64,000 nt of DNA from Hyphomonadaceae bacterium JAD_PAG50586_4 (GTDB lineage: Bacteria; Pseudomonadota; Alphaproteobacteria; Caulobacterales; Aquidulcibacteraceae), in the NCBI GenBank assembly GCA_023242925.1, contig CP096134.1:4111501-4175500 (forward strand). The letters are read 5' to 3'. Each line of letters opens with the position of its first letter. Within the stretch, counting starts at the first letter, position 1. The notes beneath the pieces are model-generated. The model saw only the letters and a program-made list of their open reading frames with translations, ran no database searches and was not told where the DNA came from. The translations under genes and the position numbers were made by a program. Positions 50,664-58,710 of the stretch are shown here, one piece after another.

Positions 50664-51974
50664 TCAGACGATGCTGGCGTACGCCATCCCGGTCATCGCC
50701 ACGACGATCTCTTCGACCAAAGGCGCGCCCTGAGACCCATTGACCATGACAACAAGCCCGCGGCGGCGCATGGGATCGCCAAGCGCCACCGATACGTGGG
50801 CGGCGCCGTTTCTTCCCCAATGATGAAAGAGGTTTCCGTCCTCGCGCCGCTCTAGGCCCCATCCCAATCCAGGCGGAAGAAGAGGGCGGTTTGGCCGATC
50901 GAGTTGCGGCGTCAGCATTAACTGGCGCGACGATTCCGAGATTTGCCATCGCCGAGACGATCGGCGGGACGCCATCATCAACGTCATGAAGCGCGCGTAG
51001 TCCCCCACAGTCGTCCGAATGCTGGAAGCAACGTCGATCGCAGCGTTGCCGGGAAGGTTCCAGAGCCACAAAGGCCTGTCCGCGTACGGCGCAACTGTGT
51101 GGGGGCGCATGACGCCGTGGGCGACGCGCAGATCATGATGTGTCCAACTGGCCGGCGGCCGCCCCCAGCGCGCGCCGACCTCGTGCAGGCGCGGCATGTG
51201 CTCGCGTCGAAATTGGCTCTGTTCCAGCAGCGGCTGGCCACCTTCGGTGACGGCGTGCCCGTATACCTCACGCGCATCGCGCTCCGGCGTCCACAGCATC
51301 GCCATATCCTCAAGACCGGCGCGCCGTAACAGATAGCTCGATATGATCTCGCCAACGCCTGCGCCGGTGATCGCCTCGACCACTTGCTGCAGCCAGTAGA
51401 AAGCTTCGCCCGAATATGAATAGGCCGTCCCAGGTTCAAATGCTGGCGCAAACTCCGCTGTTTCAATAGCCTCATCTCGCCAGTTTGGCAGGCCCGTCGA
51501 GTGAGAGAGCACATTGCGCACCGTGACCGATTTCATTCGAGGATGGTCTGAGCGGCCGGAAGGGAGAATGTAGTCGGCCAAGCGCGAGTCCAGGTCCAGC
51601 CTTCCTTCCTCCACCAGCTTCATCACGACATATGAGAAGATAGGTTTGGAGAGCGACGCTGCTTGAAAGAGTGTTCGCTCGGTGACCGCGCTGCCCGTCT
51701 CAATGTTGGTCACACCGTAGTGGCCCTGCCAAGCCAAGTCTGCGTCTTCAACGACGGCAATTGCTAGCCCGGGAACGCTATGGCGCTGCATCATTGCCTC
51801 AAACGATGCGGCGGTTGCTGGGGTGGGGACCCAGCTTTGCCTTGGAACCTGCGCCGATCCGACGCCCGGCAGAATCGCAGCGACAGCCGACCCGATCAGA
51901 AGCTGAGCTAGAGATCGGCGCGAGAGTCGTTGTGGCCCAAATCGGCGCGCGCGCACGGCATTGGCGGAACTCAC
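50664..51974 (-). CDS. Serine hydrolase (beta-lactamase/class C PBP family), Tat-exported
   Basis: About 436 residues. A twin-arginine signal (RLSRRSLAQLLIGSAVAA) is followed by the Ser-x-x-Lys site TLFQAASLSKPIFSYVVMKL, the Tyr motif in GTAYSYSGEAFYWLQQVV, and a C-terminal HHWGRNGAAHV in the HxG position. NVLSHSTGLPNW is typical of the S12 family. The GTG start at 51974 has GGAGGACAGG upstream and begins just before the Tat signal. A periplasmic esterase, peptidase or beta-lactamase; which is not clear. It is flanked on both sides by the 45-bp repeat. Confidence 0.88.
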   Translation of the reverse strand: MSSANAVRARRFGPQRLSRRSLAQLLIGSAVAAILPGVGSAQVPRQSWVPTPATAASFEAMMQRHSVPGLAIAVVEDADLAWQGHYGVTNIETGSAVTERTLFQAASLSKPIFSYVVMKLVEEGRLDLDSRLADYILPSGRSDHPRMKSVTVRNVLSHSTGLPNWRDEAIETAEFAPAFEPGTAYSYSGEAFYWLQQVVEAITGAGVGEIISSYLLRRAGLEDMAMLWTPERDAREVYGHAVTEGGQPLLEQSQFRREHMPRLHEVGARWGRPPASWTHHDLRVAHGVMRPHTVAPYADRPLWLWNLPGNAAIDVASSIRTTVGDYARFMTLMMASRRSSRRWQISESSRQLMLTPQLDRPNRPLLPPGLGWGLERREDGNLFHHWGRNGAAHVSVALGDPMRRRGLVVMVNGSQGAPLVEEIVVAMTGMAYASIV

Positions 51975-52146
51975 CCTGTCCTCCACTTTCCAGCTAGTTG
52001 TCGGACGTGCGCGTTCGATACCTTGAGGCCAAAAGGCCAGCTCCAGGTTGCCGACGCGTAGAGCCAGAAGTACATCAGGCCGCCTCATCCGTGGGGGCGC
52101 GAGCGCCCTTGTCGCGCGTGCCGCACTAGACGAGGAGGCGCCATCA

Positions 52147-52191
52147 GGGAATGACGGACGCTTCCTGATTTCCTGACGGATTCCTGACCGA
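52147..52191. repeat. 45-bp direct repeat, copy 2, directly upstream of the winged-helix regulator
   Basis: Same sequence as 50570-50614 with one A-to-T change. It ends 11 bases before the ATG of the regulator at 52203 and lies 173 bases upstream of the divergent serine hydrolase start. Position and repeated CCTGA boxes suggest autoregulation (inference). Confidence 0.7.
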
Positions 52192-52202
52192 GCCTTTCGT
52201 CC

Positions 52203-53459
52203 ATGAAAACAATACCCTTGTCCAAGACCTGGAAGGTCGGAGAATGGACCGTGCGCCCGAGTTTGCGCCGCATCGAACGAGCCGGCGAGAGCCGAGCCAT
52301 CGAACCCAAAGTCATGGACCTACTCGTGCTCTTGGCCTCCCGACCCGGAGAGGTGATTGCGCACGATGAAATTCTCGCCGCCTTATGGCCAGGAGTTGTC
52401 GTAGGCGACGACACGCTTGCGCGCTCCGTCTCAAAGCTTCGCCGCGCCCTCGGGGATGATTCAAAATCCCCCGAGTATGTTGAGACGGTTTCGAAGCGAG
52501 GCTACCGGATCATAGCACCGGTCGAATCCTCGGTTCGCGCGTCTGACCTTAGTCGCGCATCGCTTCTCACTCGGGGGCGTGTGCTGATCGCTGCTGCGGC
52601 CCTGGTCGCTCTCGCGGGCATTGGATTTTGGTTGCTGGCAACCCGGGAAGATTCCTCCGCCGCATTGATCGCGCGCGCGAGGGATAGCTATTTTCAGTTT
52701 ACGCGCGCCGACAATGAGGCCGCCATCGACCTCTATGAGAGCGTCTTGGCGGTCGAGCCTGATAATGCCCAGGCGCTTGCGGGGCTGGCGGCGGCCTTGG
52801 TTCAACAGGCCATCCGCTGGCCAAATGCTCCGGGCGAACCGGACTACACCCGCACGACCCTGGGCGAGGCGCTGACGAGCGGGCGGACCCAAACGCCAAG
52901 CGCCCGCGCGCGGCTCGAACGCGCGCGTGCCTTGGCGGAACGCGCGGCGCGCCTTTCGCCGAGTAATGATTTCACGCACCAAGCTCTGGGCCTGACCCTT
53001 GCCGCACTTGGTCAATTCGATTCCGCACGTGCCGCGCACGAGCGTGCGGTCGCACTGAATCCCGATGCCTGGGGAGCGCTCATCAACCTCGGAGATCTCG
53101 AGGATATTGAGGGGCGCCCGCAAAACGCATTGCCACTTTATGAGCGTGCCTACGAAGCAATGGAGCGCGCTTACCGCGAAGAGCCTCAACGCATCCGCCC
53201 CTGGCAGAGCGTGCTCGGTATTCTAATCGGCGACCGATTTCGCAGCACGGCAAACGTGGATCAAGCGGAGGCTTGGTATCGCCGCGTGTTGGTGACTGCA
53301 CCACTGAACCCGGGAGCCACAAGCCGGCTAGCCGAGCTTTTGGCGGCCCGCGGTGAGCGCGCCGCAGCGCGACAATTGTGCGCGAATTTGGCTGCGCGCG
53401 CGGGCTCAGAGCCGGAATGCGCGCGCATCGTCGCGGAGATTGGCCTTGCGGACGAATGA
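52203..53459 (+). CDS. CadC-like winged-helix regulator with a membrane helix and TPR repeats
   Basis: A 418-residue protein. Residues 1-105 are an OmpR-type winged helix (GEWTVRPSLRRIERAGESRA; IEPKVMDLLVLLASRPGEVI; RSVSKLRRALGDDSKSPEYV; VSKRGYRII). One membrane helix follows (GRVLIAAAALVALAGIGFWL, about 125-144), then periplasmic tetratricopeptide-like repeats (SNDFTHQALGLTLAALGQFD; NPDAWGALINLGDLEDIEGR). This is a one-component membrane-bound activator of the CadC type. It sits behind one copy of the 45-bp repeat and probably governs the serine hydrolase and S41 peptidase genes. Confidence 0.87.
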   Translation: MKTIPLSKTWKVGEWTVRPSLRRIERAGESRAIEPKVMDLLVLLASRPGEVIAHDEILAALWPGVVVGDDTLARSVSKLRRALGDDSKSPEYVETVSKRGYRIIAPVESSVRASDLSRASLLTRGRVLIAAAALVALAGIGFWLLATREDSSAALIARARDSYFQFTRADNEAAIDLYESVLAVEPDNAQALAGLAAALVQQAIRWPNAPGEPDYTRTTLGEALTSGRTQTPSARARLERARALAERAARLSPSNDFTHQALGLTLAALGQFDSARAAHERAVALNPDAWGALINLGDLEDIEGRPQNALPLYERAYEAMERAYREEPQRIRPWQSVLGILIGDRFRSTANVDQAEAWYRRVLVTAPLNPGATSRLAELLAARGERAAARQLCANLAARAGSEPECARIVAEIGLADE

Positions 53460-53573
53460 CTGGAGACGGCGATTTTGATCGTTGTTGATGGCGCCTGACG
53501 AACGGCTACTCTCGCGCTACATTTCCGGTCGCGAGGCGAAGGCGCCACGTGGCGGTGTATTGGGGAGGCTGAA

Positions 53574-53777
53574 ATGTCTGACGAGCTCGATTCACTGGCT
53601 CGCAATGGCGACTATTGCGTAGTGATTGCCGGCACACATTCTGGTAAATCAGGCGTCGTGCAAGATCGCAAGGTGAGCAAGACCGGTCATGTCACGATCA
53701 CCGTCCAACAGGCTAACGGCGTCAGGTTTAAGACCCTCGCCCGAAGTGTAGAGATTCAAGCGCGCCGAGACGGTTAG
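53574..53777 (+). CDS. Small KOW-like protein (67 aa)
   Basis: MSDELDSLARNGDYCVVIAG, then THSGKSGVVQDRKVSKTGHV and FKTLARSVEIQ form one compact beta domain. The G-D-x-V-x-V-I-A-G-x-x-x-G-x-x-G-x-V pattern is that of KOW domains in ribosomal L24 and NusG, so nucleic-acid or ribosome binding is possible. GGGGAGG lies upstream of the ATG. It stands alone after the regulator. Not a recognised named family. Confidence 0.7.
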   Translation: MSDELDSLARNGDYCVVIAGTHSGKSGVVQDRKVSKTGHVTITVQQANGVRFKTLARSVEIQARRDG

Positions 53778-53947
53778 TGCGAGCGCTGGCGAGAGATTGT
53801 TCAAAGAGCCAGCGATCTTTGTGGCCAATCACTCCGGCTGCGAGCATGCGAGCCGTTTGTGTACATAAGGGATGACGTGAGCAAAGTCTGAAACGACGCT
53901 AGCCCTCGAGACCGCTGAGCGACCACGCCGCCCGTGAAAGGTCGCGT

Positions 53948-54325
53948 TCATAGACGACAAGCACTATCAGAGGCGCATTCGCAGCCGGATAGTTCGTCAA
54001 GCTGCTCGGCGTCTGCGCTCAGTTTGGCGATTAATGCCCTGAGCGATCTCGCCTTGGCCTGCGCCTCACTTCGCCAACCATGGATTCCCGTGGTGGCGAG
54101 TTTCCTGATTTCAGCAATCGTGAAGCCAAGACGGCGCGCCTCCATGATGTGGCGCACGCGCTCGATGAAGGCATGGTCGTAGCGACGCCTGCCTGATCGC
54201 CTCGCCGGCGCTGGCAAGAGCCCGCACGCCTCATAGTACCGGATCGCCGAAGGACGGGCGCCGGTCAGTCGCGCCAAATCACCCACGGAAAGTTCGCTTG
54301 TCTTCAAGCGCACTTTAACTGGCAC
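53948..54325 (-). CDS. MerR-family transcriptional regulator
   Basis: A 125-residue protein. The winged helix LSVGDLARLTGARPSAIRYY then EACGLLPAPARRSGRRRYDH is the MerR DNA-binding domain. A coiled-coil dimerisation helix (AQAKARSLRALIAKLSADAE) and a short Cys-rich tail (GCECASDSACRL) follow, with three Cys that could bind a metal or sense redox. It uses a GTG start. It is divergent from a small membrane protein with only 30 bases between starts, so probably controls it. Confidence 0.9.
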   Translation of the reverse strand: MPVKVRLKTSELSVGDLARLTGARPSAIRYYEACGLLPAPARRSGRRRYDHAFIERVRHIMEARRLGFTIAEIRKLATTGIHGWRSEAQAKARSLRALIAKLSADAEQLDELSGCECASDSACRL

Positions 54326-54355
54326 CTTGCGGTCGTCACTGAATTGGAGGCTCCC

Positions 54356-54619
54356 GTGCAGAAAATCGCGTTCGCGGCATTACCAGGATTGGTCCAGTTA
54401 TCATCCATGGCAACCTTGTTCATCGGGTGGGTGCTGTTCGCAGAACTCGTCATTGACCGACATGGTTACGATCGCTTTCTACCTCTCTACCGCGTTGGAA
54501 ACTTTTGTCCGTATGACCTCGCAGTTGTTTTTGCGTTGGCGGCAACCTGGATAGGCTTGCGTCGGCGTCAAAGCGGTCGGGTCTACGGAATGGCAAGAAG
54601 CGGCGACAACACGCCTTAA
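54356..54619 (+). CDS. Small membrane protein divergent from MerR
   Basis: About 87 residues. One or two hydrophobic helices in the N-terminal half (LSSMATLFIGWVLFAELVID), a DRHGYDRFLPLYRVGNFCPY loop, then AVVFALAATWIGLRRRQSGR. GGAGG precedes the GTG at 54356; an in-frame TTG at 54344 is less likely. Family not recognised. Its position opposite the MerR gene suggests it is the regulated target. Confidence 0.68.
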   Translation: MQKIAFAALPGLVQLSSMATLFIGWVLFAELVIDRHGYDRFLPLYRVGNFCPYDLAVVFALAATWIGLRRRQSGRVYGMARSGDNTP

Positions 54620-54821
54620 CGCACGCAGCATTACTGACCTCCGGAATTCAGCGACTTCGTCGGTTGTGATTGTTTGACGTGGAGGCGGGGCGTGGCGCTA
54701 GGTGGACATTCATGTCATGTCGCGAGCAATTCGAGAGAAGGACGTTGTGGCTGAAGAGCTTCTGTTCGTACGTTCTCTTCCGACTATACAAATCCCCACA
54801 ACATTTCCGCGAGGATGGCGC

Positions 54822-55364
54822 ATGTTTCAACGATTTCTAATTGCGATGGGGACGCTGCTCCTGGTCGGTTGCGCGCAGACGCAAGCGATGAGGACGACTC
54901 CGCTGGATGAAGCTGCGGCCAACGCGTCTCGATCTGAAGCGATGCTCAGCAGGCTGATTGGCAGCTGGCGGCTCACTGGCACGATTGCCGGCCAAAGCGC
55001 GGTGCACGATGTCGAGGCTGAGTGGACCCTCCAACGCAATTATGTACGCATCAACGAAGTATCTCGAGAGAGAGGCGATAACGAGCTGCCGGCGTATGAA
55101 GCGACAATTCTGATCGGGTGGCTGGACGATCACTATGTGTGCTTCTGGTTCGACAACACCGAAGTGGCTTCCGGCGACGTGACCTGCAGAGCGGCGGAAA
55201 GCTCAGATCTGATCCCATTCGAGTTTCGTGACGCTGAGGGCGCTCTCATTCTCACCAACACCTTCACATACGATGGCGCTGACGACACGTGGAGATGGCG
55301 GCTGGACAATATTCAAGACGGCGCATCGCAAATGTTTGGCGACGTCACTCTTCGTCGTGAGTAA
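54822..55364 (+). CDS. Lipoprotein with a DUF1579-like beta domain
   Basis: About 180 residues. MFQRFLIAMGTLLLVGCAQT has a lipobox with Cys at residue 17. The mature protein has LSRLIGSWRLTGTIAGQSAV then HDVEAEWTLQRNYVRINEVS, YVCFWFDNTEVASGDVTCRA and FTYDGADDTWRWRLDNIQDG, resembling the lipocalin-like DUF1579 fold. The start at 54822 gives a proper signal peptide; the ORF extends 40 codons further upstream without support. Role unknown. Confidence 0.72.
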   Translation: MFQRFLIAMGTLLLVGCAQTQAMRTTPLDEAAANASRSEAMLSRLIGSWRLTGTIAGQSAVHDVEAEWTLQRNYVRINEVSRERGDNELPAYEATILIGWLDDHYVCFWFDNTEVASGDVTCRAAESSDLIPFEFRDAEGALILTNTFTYDGADDTWRWRLDNIQDGASQMFGDVTLRRE

Positions 55365-55564
55365 GCTTGGTGCCGCCGTCGCTGCGTATCTGTGGGCATC
55401 GCTCTCGCGCGCAGCGGTTGCGTTCGGCGGACGCGCGCGCTGACGGGCCGGCGCGAGATGTCAATGTGAGATTTGAAGGGACGCTGAAGCGCTAAACGTT
55501 CGCCGCCGCCCGGTTGTTGGCTTTGGGCTTGACGCGGCAGCGCGTATCCTCGCGTGGTGACCGC

Positions 55565-56611
55565 ATGGTACTGATTGATGTTCTGATCCGCTATCCCGCG
55601 GTCGCGCTGCTTTTGTTATTCGCCGCGCTTGCACTTCGCCAACCTGCGCAGACCCGCACTGCAATGCTTGCGGTGCTCACGGCCGTTAGCGTGGCGGCGT
55701 TGCTGCTCAGCACTGCGCCAGAGGCGCTGCGCCTACCGTTTCCGGCGTACGCCGTTTCCCGCATTCTCGATGCGCCCTGCATTGTTCTGATTTGGTGGTT
55801 CGGTCGGGCCATGTTCGAAGATGACTTTCGCCTGGGTCGTCTTGAATGGGGTGTGTTCGCCGTCTTTGTTGGGCCGGTGATGGTGTTTCGGTTGCGCGAG
55901 TTGGGCGTGCCGATCGCCACGCCTTCGTTTCTCTCCGTTTGGGTCGATCTCGTCTCATATGGCGTTATGGCGCATCTCGCTTGGAGCACGTTGCGCGGGC
56001 GCGGCGACGATATGATCGAGATGCGGCGCACGTGGCGCTACCGGTTTGTGTTGGCGTTGGCATTGGCCATCGGCGTGTCGGTGTCGACCGAGACGCTGTT
56101 CTCGGCCTCCCGCGACGACTTAGTCTCGTTGGGGCGGGCGGTGTTCGCGTTTGGGCTGACGGGCTGGGTGTTCATCCGTCTGGCGACCCTGCGCATCGAT
56201 GCGCTGACGTTTCAGGCCGCACCGCCACGCCTAGCAGCCGAGATTGATCCACGTGATAGGGCGTTGCACGCAAAGTTGGTGGCGGCGATGGAGCAAGATC
56301 AGGCCTATGCGACGCCGGGGCTCTCGATTTCCGATCTCGCCGAAAAGCTGGGCGTTCCGGAGCATCGGCTCCGTGCGTTGATCAATCAGGGCCTGGGCCA
56401 CCGGAATTTCGCGGCGTTTCTCAATGTCTACCGCGTTGCGGCGGCGAAGCAGGCGCTAGGCGATCCTGAGCGGGCGCGCATGACCATCCTCTCAATCGCC
56501 TTGGACACGGGTTTCGGCTCGCTCGCACCCTTCAATCGCGCCTTCAAGGCGAGCGAGGGCGTGACACCCAGCGAGTACCGCCGGGCGACGCTTTCGGGTG
56601 ATCAAATCTGA
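55565..56611 (+). CDS. AraC-family regulator with N-terminal membrane domain
   Basis: A 348-residue protein. Several N-terminal hydrophobic helices (PAVALLLLFAALALRQPAQ; AVFVGPVMVFRLRELGVPI; YRFVLALALAIGVSVSTETL) precede a C-terminal AraC DNA-binding domain, with LSISDLAEKLGVPEHRLRAL as the first helix-turn-helix and SIALDTGFGSLAPFNRAFKA then SEGVTPSEYRR as the second. Membrane-anchored AraC regulators of this layout are known but ligands are rarely identified. It is followed by the hydroxylase gene 101 bases downstream on the same strand. Confidence 0.85.
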   Translation: MVLIDVLIRYPAVALLLLFAALALRQPAQTRTAMLAVLTAVSVAALLLSTAPEALRLPFPAYAVSRILDAPCIVLIWWFGRAMFEDDFRLGRLEWGVFAVFVGPVMVFRLRELGVPIATPSFLSVWVDLVSYGVMAHLAWSTLRGRGDDMIEMRRTWRYRFVLALALAIGVSVSTETLFSASRDDLVSLGRAVFAFGLTGWVFIRLATLRIDALTFQAAPPRLAAEIDPRDRALHAKLVAAMEQDQAYATPGLSISDLAEKLGVPEHRLRALINQGLGHRNFAAFLNVYRVAAAKQALGDPERARMTILSIALDTGFGSLAPFNRAFKASEGVTPSEYRRATLSGDQI

Positions 56612-56712
56612 AAAAGACTGGTCGAAACTGAAAAATATCGCGCGGTTTCGCATCCGCGCAGACGGCGCACGCCTCCATCGGCTTCCTCGCAATGCAAACG
56701 CAGGAGTCGCCC

Positions 56713-57517
56713 ATGGATGCCCTCATCAACTGGTTTACCGAAACGCTGCCGCGCCACCTTGGCCCCAGCCTCGAGCTTGAACTCGTTCGCTATGCCGCCG
56801 GCACGCTCGGCGTGTTCTTCGTCGTTTGGGTGTTGCTGTCGCCTTGGTTAAAGAGCCGCAAGATTCGACCGCCCACGCCTCGAGGGCGCCAGATTACGAT
56901 GGAGTTGCTCAACTCATTTAAGAGCATCTGCGTTTACATCGCGCTCGATATTGTCGTGTTCGATATTGCTGAAATCGGGGTGTTTCAGAAGTACAACGAT
57001 GTCGCCCAGTATGGCTGGCTCTGGTTCTGGGCGTCCATCCCGGTGGCGATCATCCTCCACGACGCGTACTTCTACTGGATGCATCGGGCCATGCATCACC
57101 CGAAACTCTACAAGATCTTTCACCTTGCCCATCACCGCTCGCACAATCCTACGCCCTTCACCGCCTATTCGTTCGCTGCGCCTGAGGCGGCGGTGCAATA
57201 CGCATTCGTGCCGTTGCTGCTGCTGGTGATGCCGATTCACTCAGTCGCGCTTCTGATCGTGTTGGCGATCATGATCCTGAAGAACGCCGTGGGTCATTGC
57301 GGATACGAGCTTTTTCCGCGCGGATCTCGCCGAGCATCCCGTCTGGGGTCAGTTCACAACCGTGACACATCACGACATGCATCATGAGCGTGCGCGGGGA
57401 AATTACGGGTTCTACTTCACATGGTGGGACCGGTGGATGGGAACGGAGCAGGCCGACTATCAAACGCGCTTTGCTCGGGTAACCCAGCCAGAGACCCAAC
57501 ATGGCGGCAGTCGCTAG
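56713..57517 (+). pseudogene. Sterol desaturase/fatty acid hydroxylase family protein, frameshifted near 57315
   Basis: About 268 residues after repair. Membrane helices near the N-terminus are followed by His boxes in AIILHDAYFYWMHRAMHHPK and IFHLAHHRSHNPTPFTAYSF. After the shift comes HPVWGQFTTVTHHDMHHERA, then RGNYGFYFTWWDRWMGTE, the last His cluster and the WDRWMGT hallmark. The di-iron site requires these clusters. Here one extra T in TTTTT explains the shift; removing it gives YELFRADLAEHPVW. The start at 56713 has AGGAG upstream. Confidence 0.85.
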
Positions 57518-57580
57518 TGCGTGTTCCGGTGCTGAATGCTGACCGCGTCGTGTGGTTTGGGGTTCGCCAGTGTCCGTAGT

Positions 57581-57674
57581 CGGCGAGAGCGTGCCGAATT
57601 GTCGGGCAGGGCGCGAATGTCTCGATTATATCGCGCCGGCCGCTCGAAAAATTCACCGGTGGCGCACGACTGGC
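57581..57674. repeat. Dispersed 90-95 bp repeat, copy R1
   Basis: It shares GTGCCGAATTG, CGGGCAGGGCGC, GCGCCGGCC, CTCGAAAAATTC and CCGGTGGCGCAC with R2 (58302-58388) and R3 (62504-62598). It lies 64 bases after the hydroxylase stop codon. Each end contains partial dyad symmetry (CGAATTG at one end, CTCG at the other). No open frame is conserved among copies. Confidence 0.6.
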
Positions 57675-57736
57675 CCGGAGCGGACGTTGCACGAGCAGGG
57701 AAAACCGGCGAACAGTGCGGTCGTCTAGGGCTGTCA

Positions 57737-58293
57737 GTGACAAGACTTGTTTTCCTCCATCCGCTCATTGTGACCGGCACCGTACTGGCGCCGATGATCT
57801 TTCTGTTCACGGCGGATGCGATGACCCCGGAGCCGGGACTGTTGGCGGGCTCCGACATAGTGTCGACGCTCGCCTTGCTCTCATTCGTATCTGCGGCGGT
57901 GCAGCTGGGCTGGGTTTGGAGCGCTTTTCAGCTGGCGAGTACTCACGCGCGATGTCCTGATGCGGGCTATCCCTGGGGAGGCCGCTGTTTGCTGGCGTAG
58001 CGCTGCTTTTGACCGTCGTTTTCTTCTTGAGTTGGATTGCGCCCCAACAGGTGGCTGAGTTTCAGAGACGCGCCGACCAAAGCTGGGTTGAGATGATCAT
58101 TCTCGACGTGGTTGTGATTTTCGGCGCGGTCGGCTTCTTAGTTTGCCACTGGCTGGCGACCAAGGCGCTGCTTGCTGCTGAGTTGCCTGTGTCCCGAGCC
58201 TACAGCGGGATCGGCACGTTCCTATTCATGATCTACCTCTTTCTCGGCGTTTGGTTTCTGCGACCGCGCCTAGCGTTGCTGCGCTTTCAATAG
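57737..58293 (+). pseudogene. Unrecognised four-helix membrane protein, frameshifted near 57978
   Basis: About 186 residues after repair. Helices are RLVFLHPLIVTGTVLAPMIF, DIVSTLALLSFVSAAVQLGW, and, after the shift, FAGVALLLTVVFFLSWIAPQ, MIILDVVVIFGAVGFLVCHW and GTFLFMIYLFLGVWFLRP. The break follows AGYPWG; restoring one base gives GRPLFAGVALLL. GTG start. No family recognised. It is immediately followed by repeat copy R2. Confidence 0.6.
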
Positions 58294-58301
58294 TCAGCTT
58301 T

Positions 58302-58388
58302 CGGCGACGGCGTGCCGAATTGACGGGCAGGACGCCAGCGGCTGGATTGCGGCGCGCCGGTCATTCGAGAAATATTGCTCGGCGCCGG
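58302..58388. repeat. Dispersed 90-95 bp repeat, copy R2
   Basis: It starts nine bases after the stop of the membrane protein gene. It contains CGTGCCGAATTGACGGGCAG, GGATTGCGGCGCGCCGG and TCATTCGAGAAAT. CGAATTGAC and GTCATTCG at its ends can pair with one bulge, giving an imperfect palindrome. Confidence 0.6.
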
Positions 58389-58710
58389 GGCATGGCCCTT
58401 TCCGGCCTCTCGACATTTGTGCCCTTGTCCCAGGGTGCGGGGGAACCGATTAAGCGCGCTAAGCGCTGCAACGACGAGATCTGCGCTTGTTCTGTTGGAC
58501 CAATGCTCCCCCGGAAGCGACGACTTTCCGCGCCGTGGGGAGGGACAAGTTGACCACGTTGCAACGGTCGGCGTGCTTCGGCGCCTCGCCACCAGCACGA
58601 CGGCTTTGACGATGACCAGCTCTCACCGATCGCTGGGCGAACGAGATGTGGAGGTCTGCCGGCGCTTGTGCGATCTAATTCAGCACTGCGTGATCCGAAG
58701 CGAGGTAGGC
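58389..58710. other. Intergenic stretch before the TIR gene
   Basis: The frame of the TIR gene stays open through this stretch, but the residues are not family-like and the start with ribosome-binding sequence GAGGTAGGC is the GTG at 58711. I see no other gene, terminator or conserved element. Confidence 0.4.
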
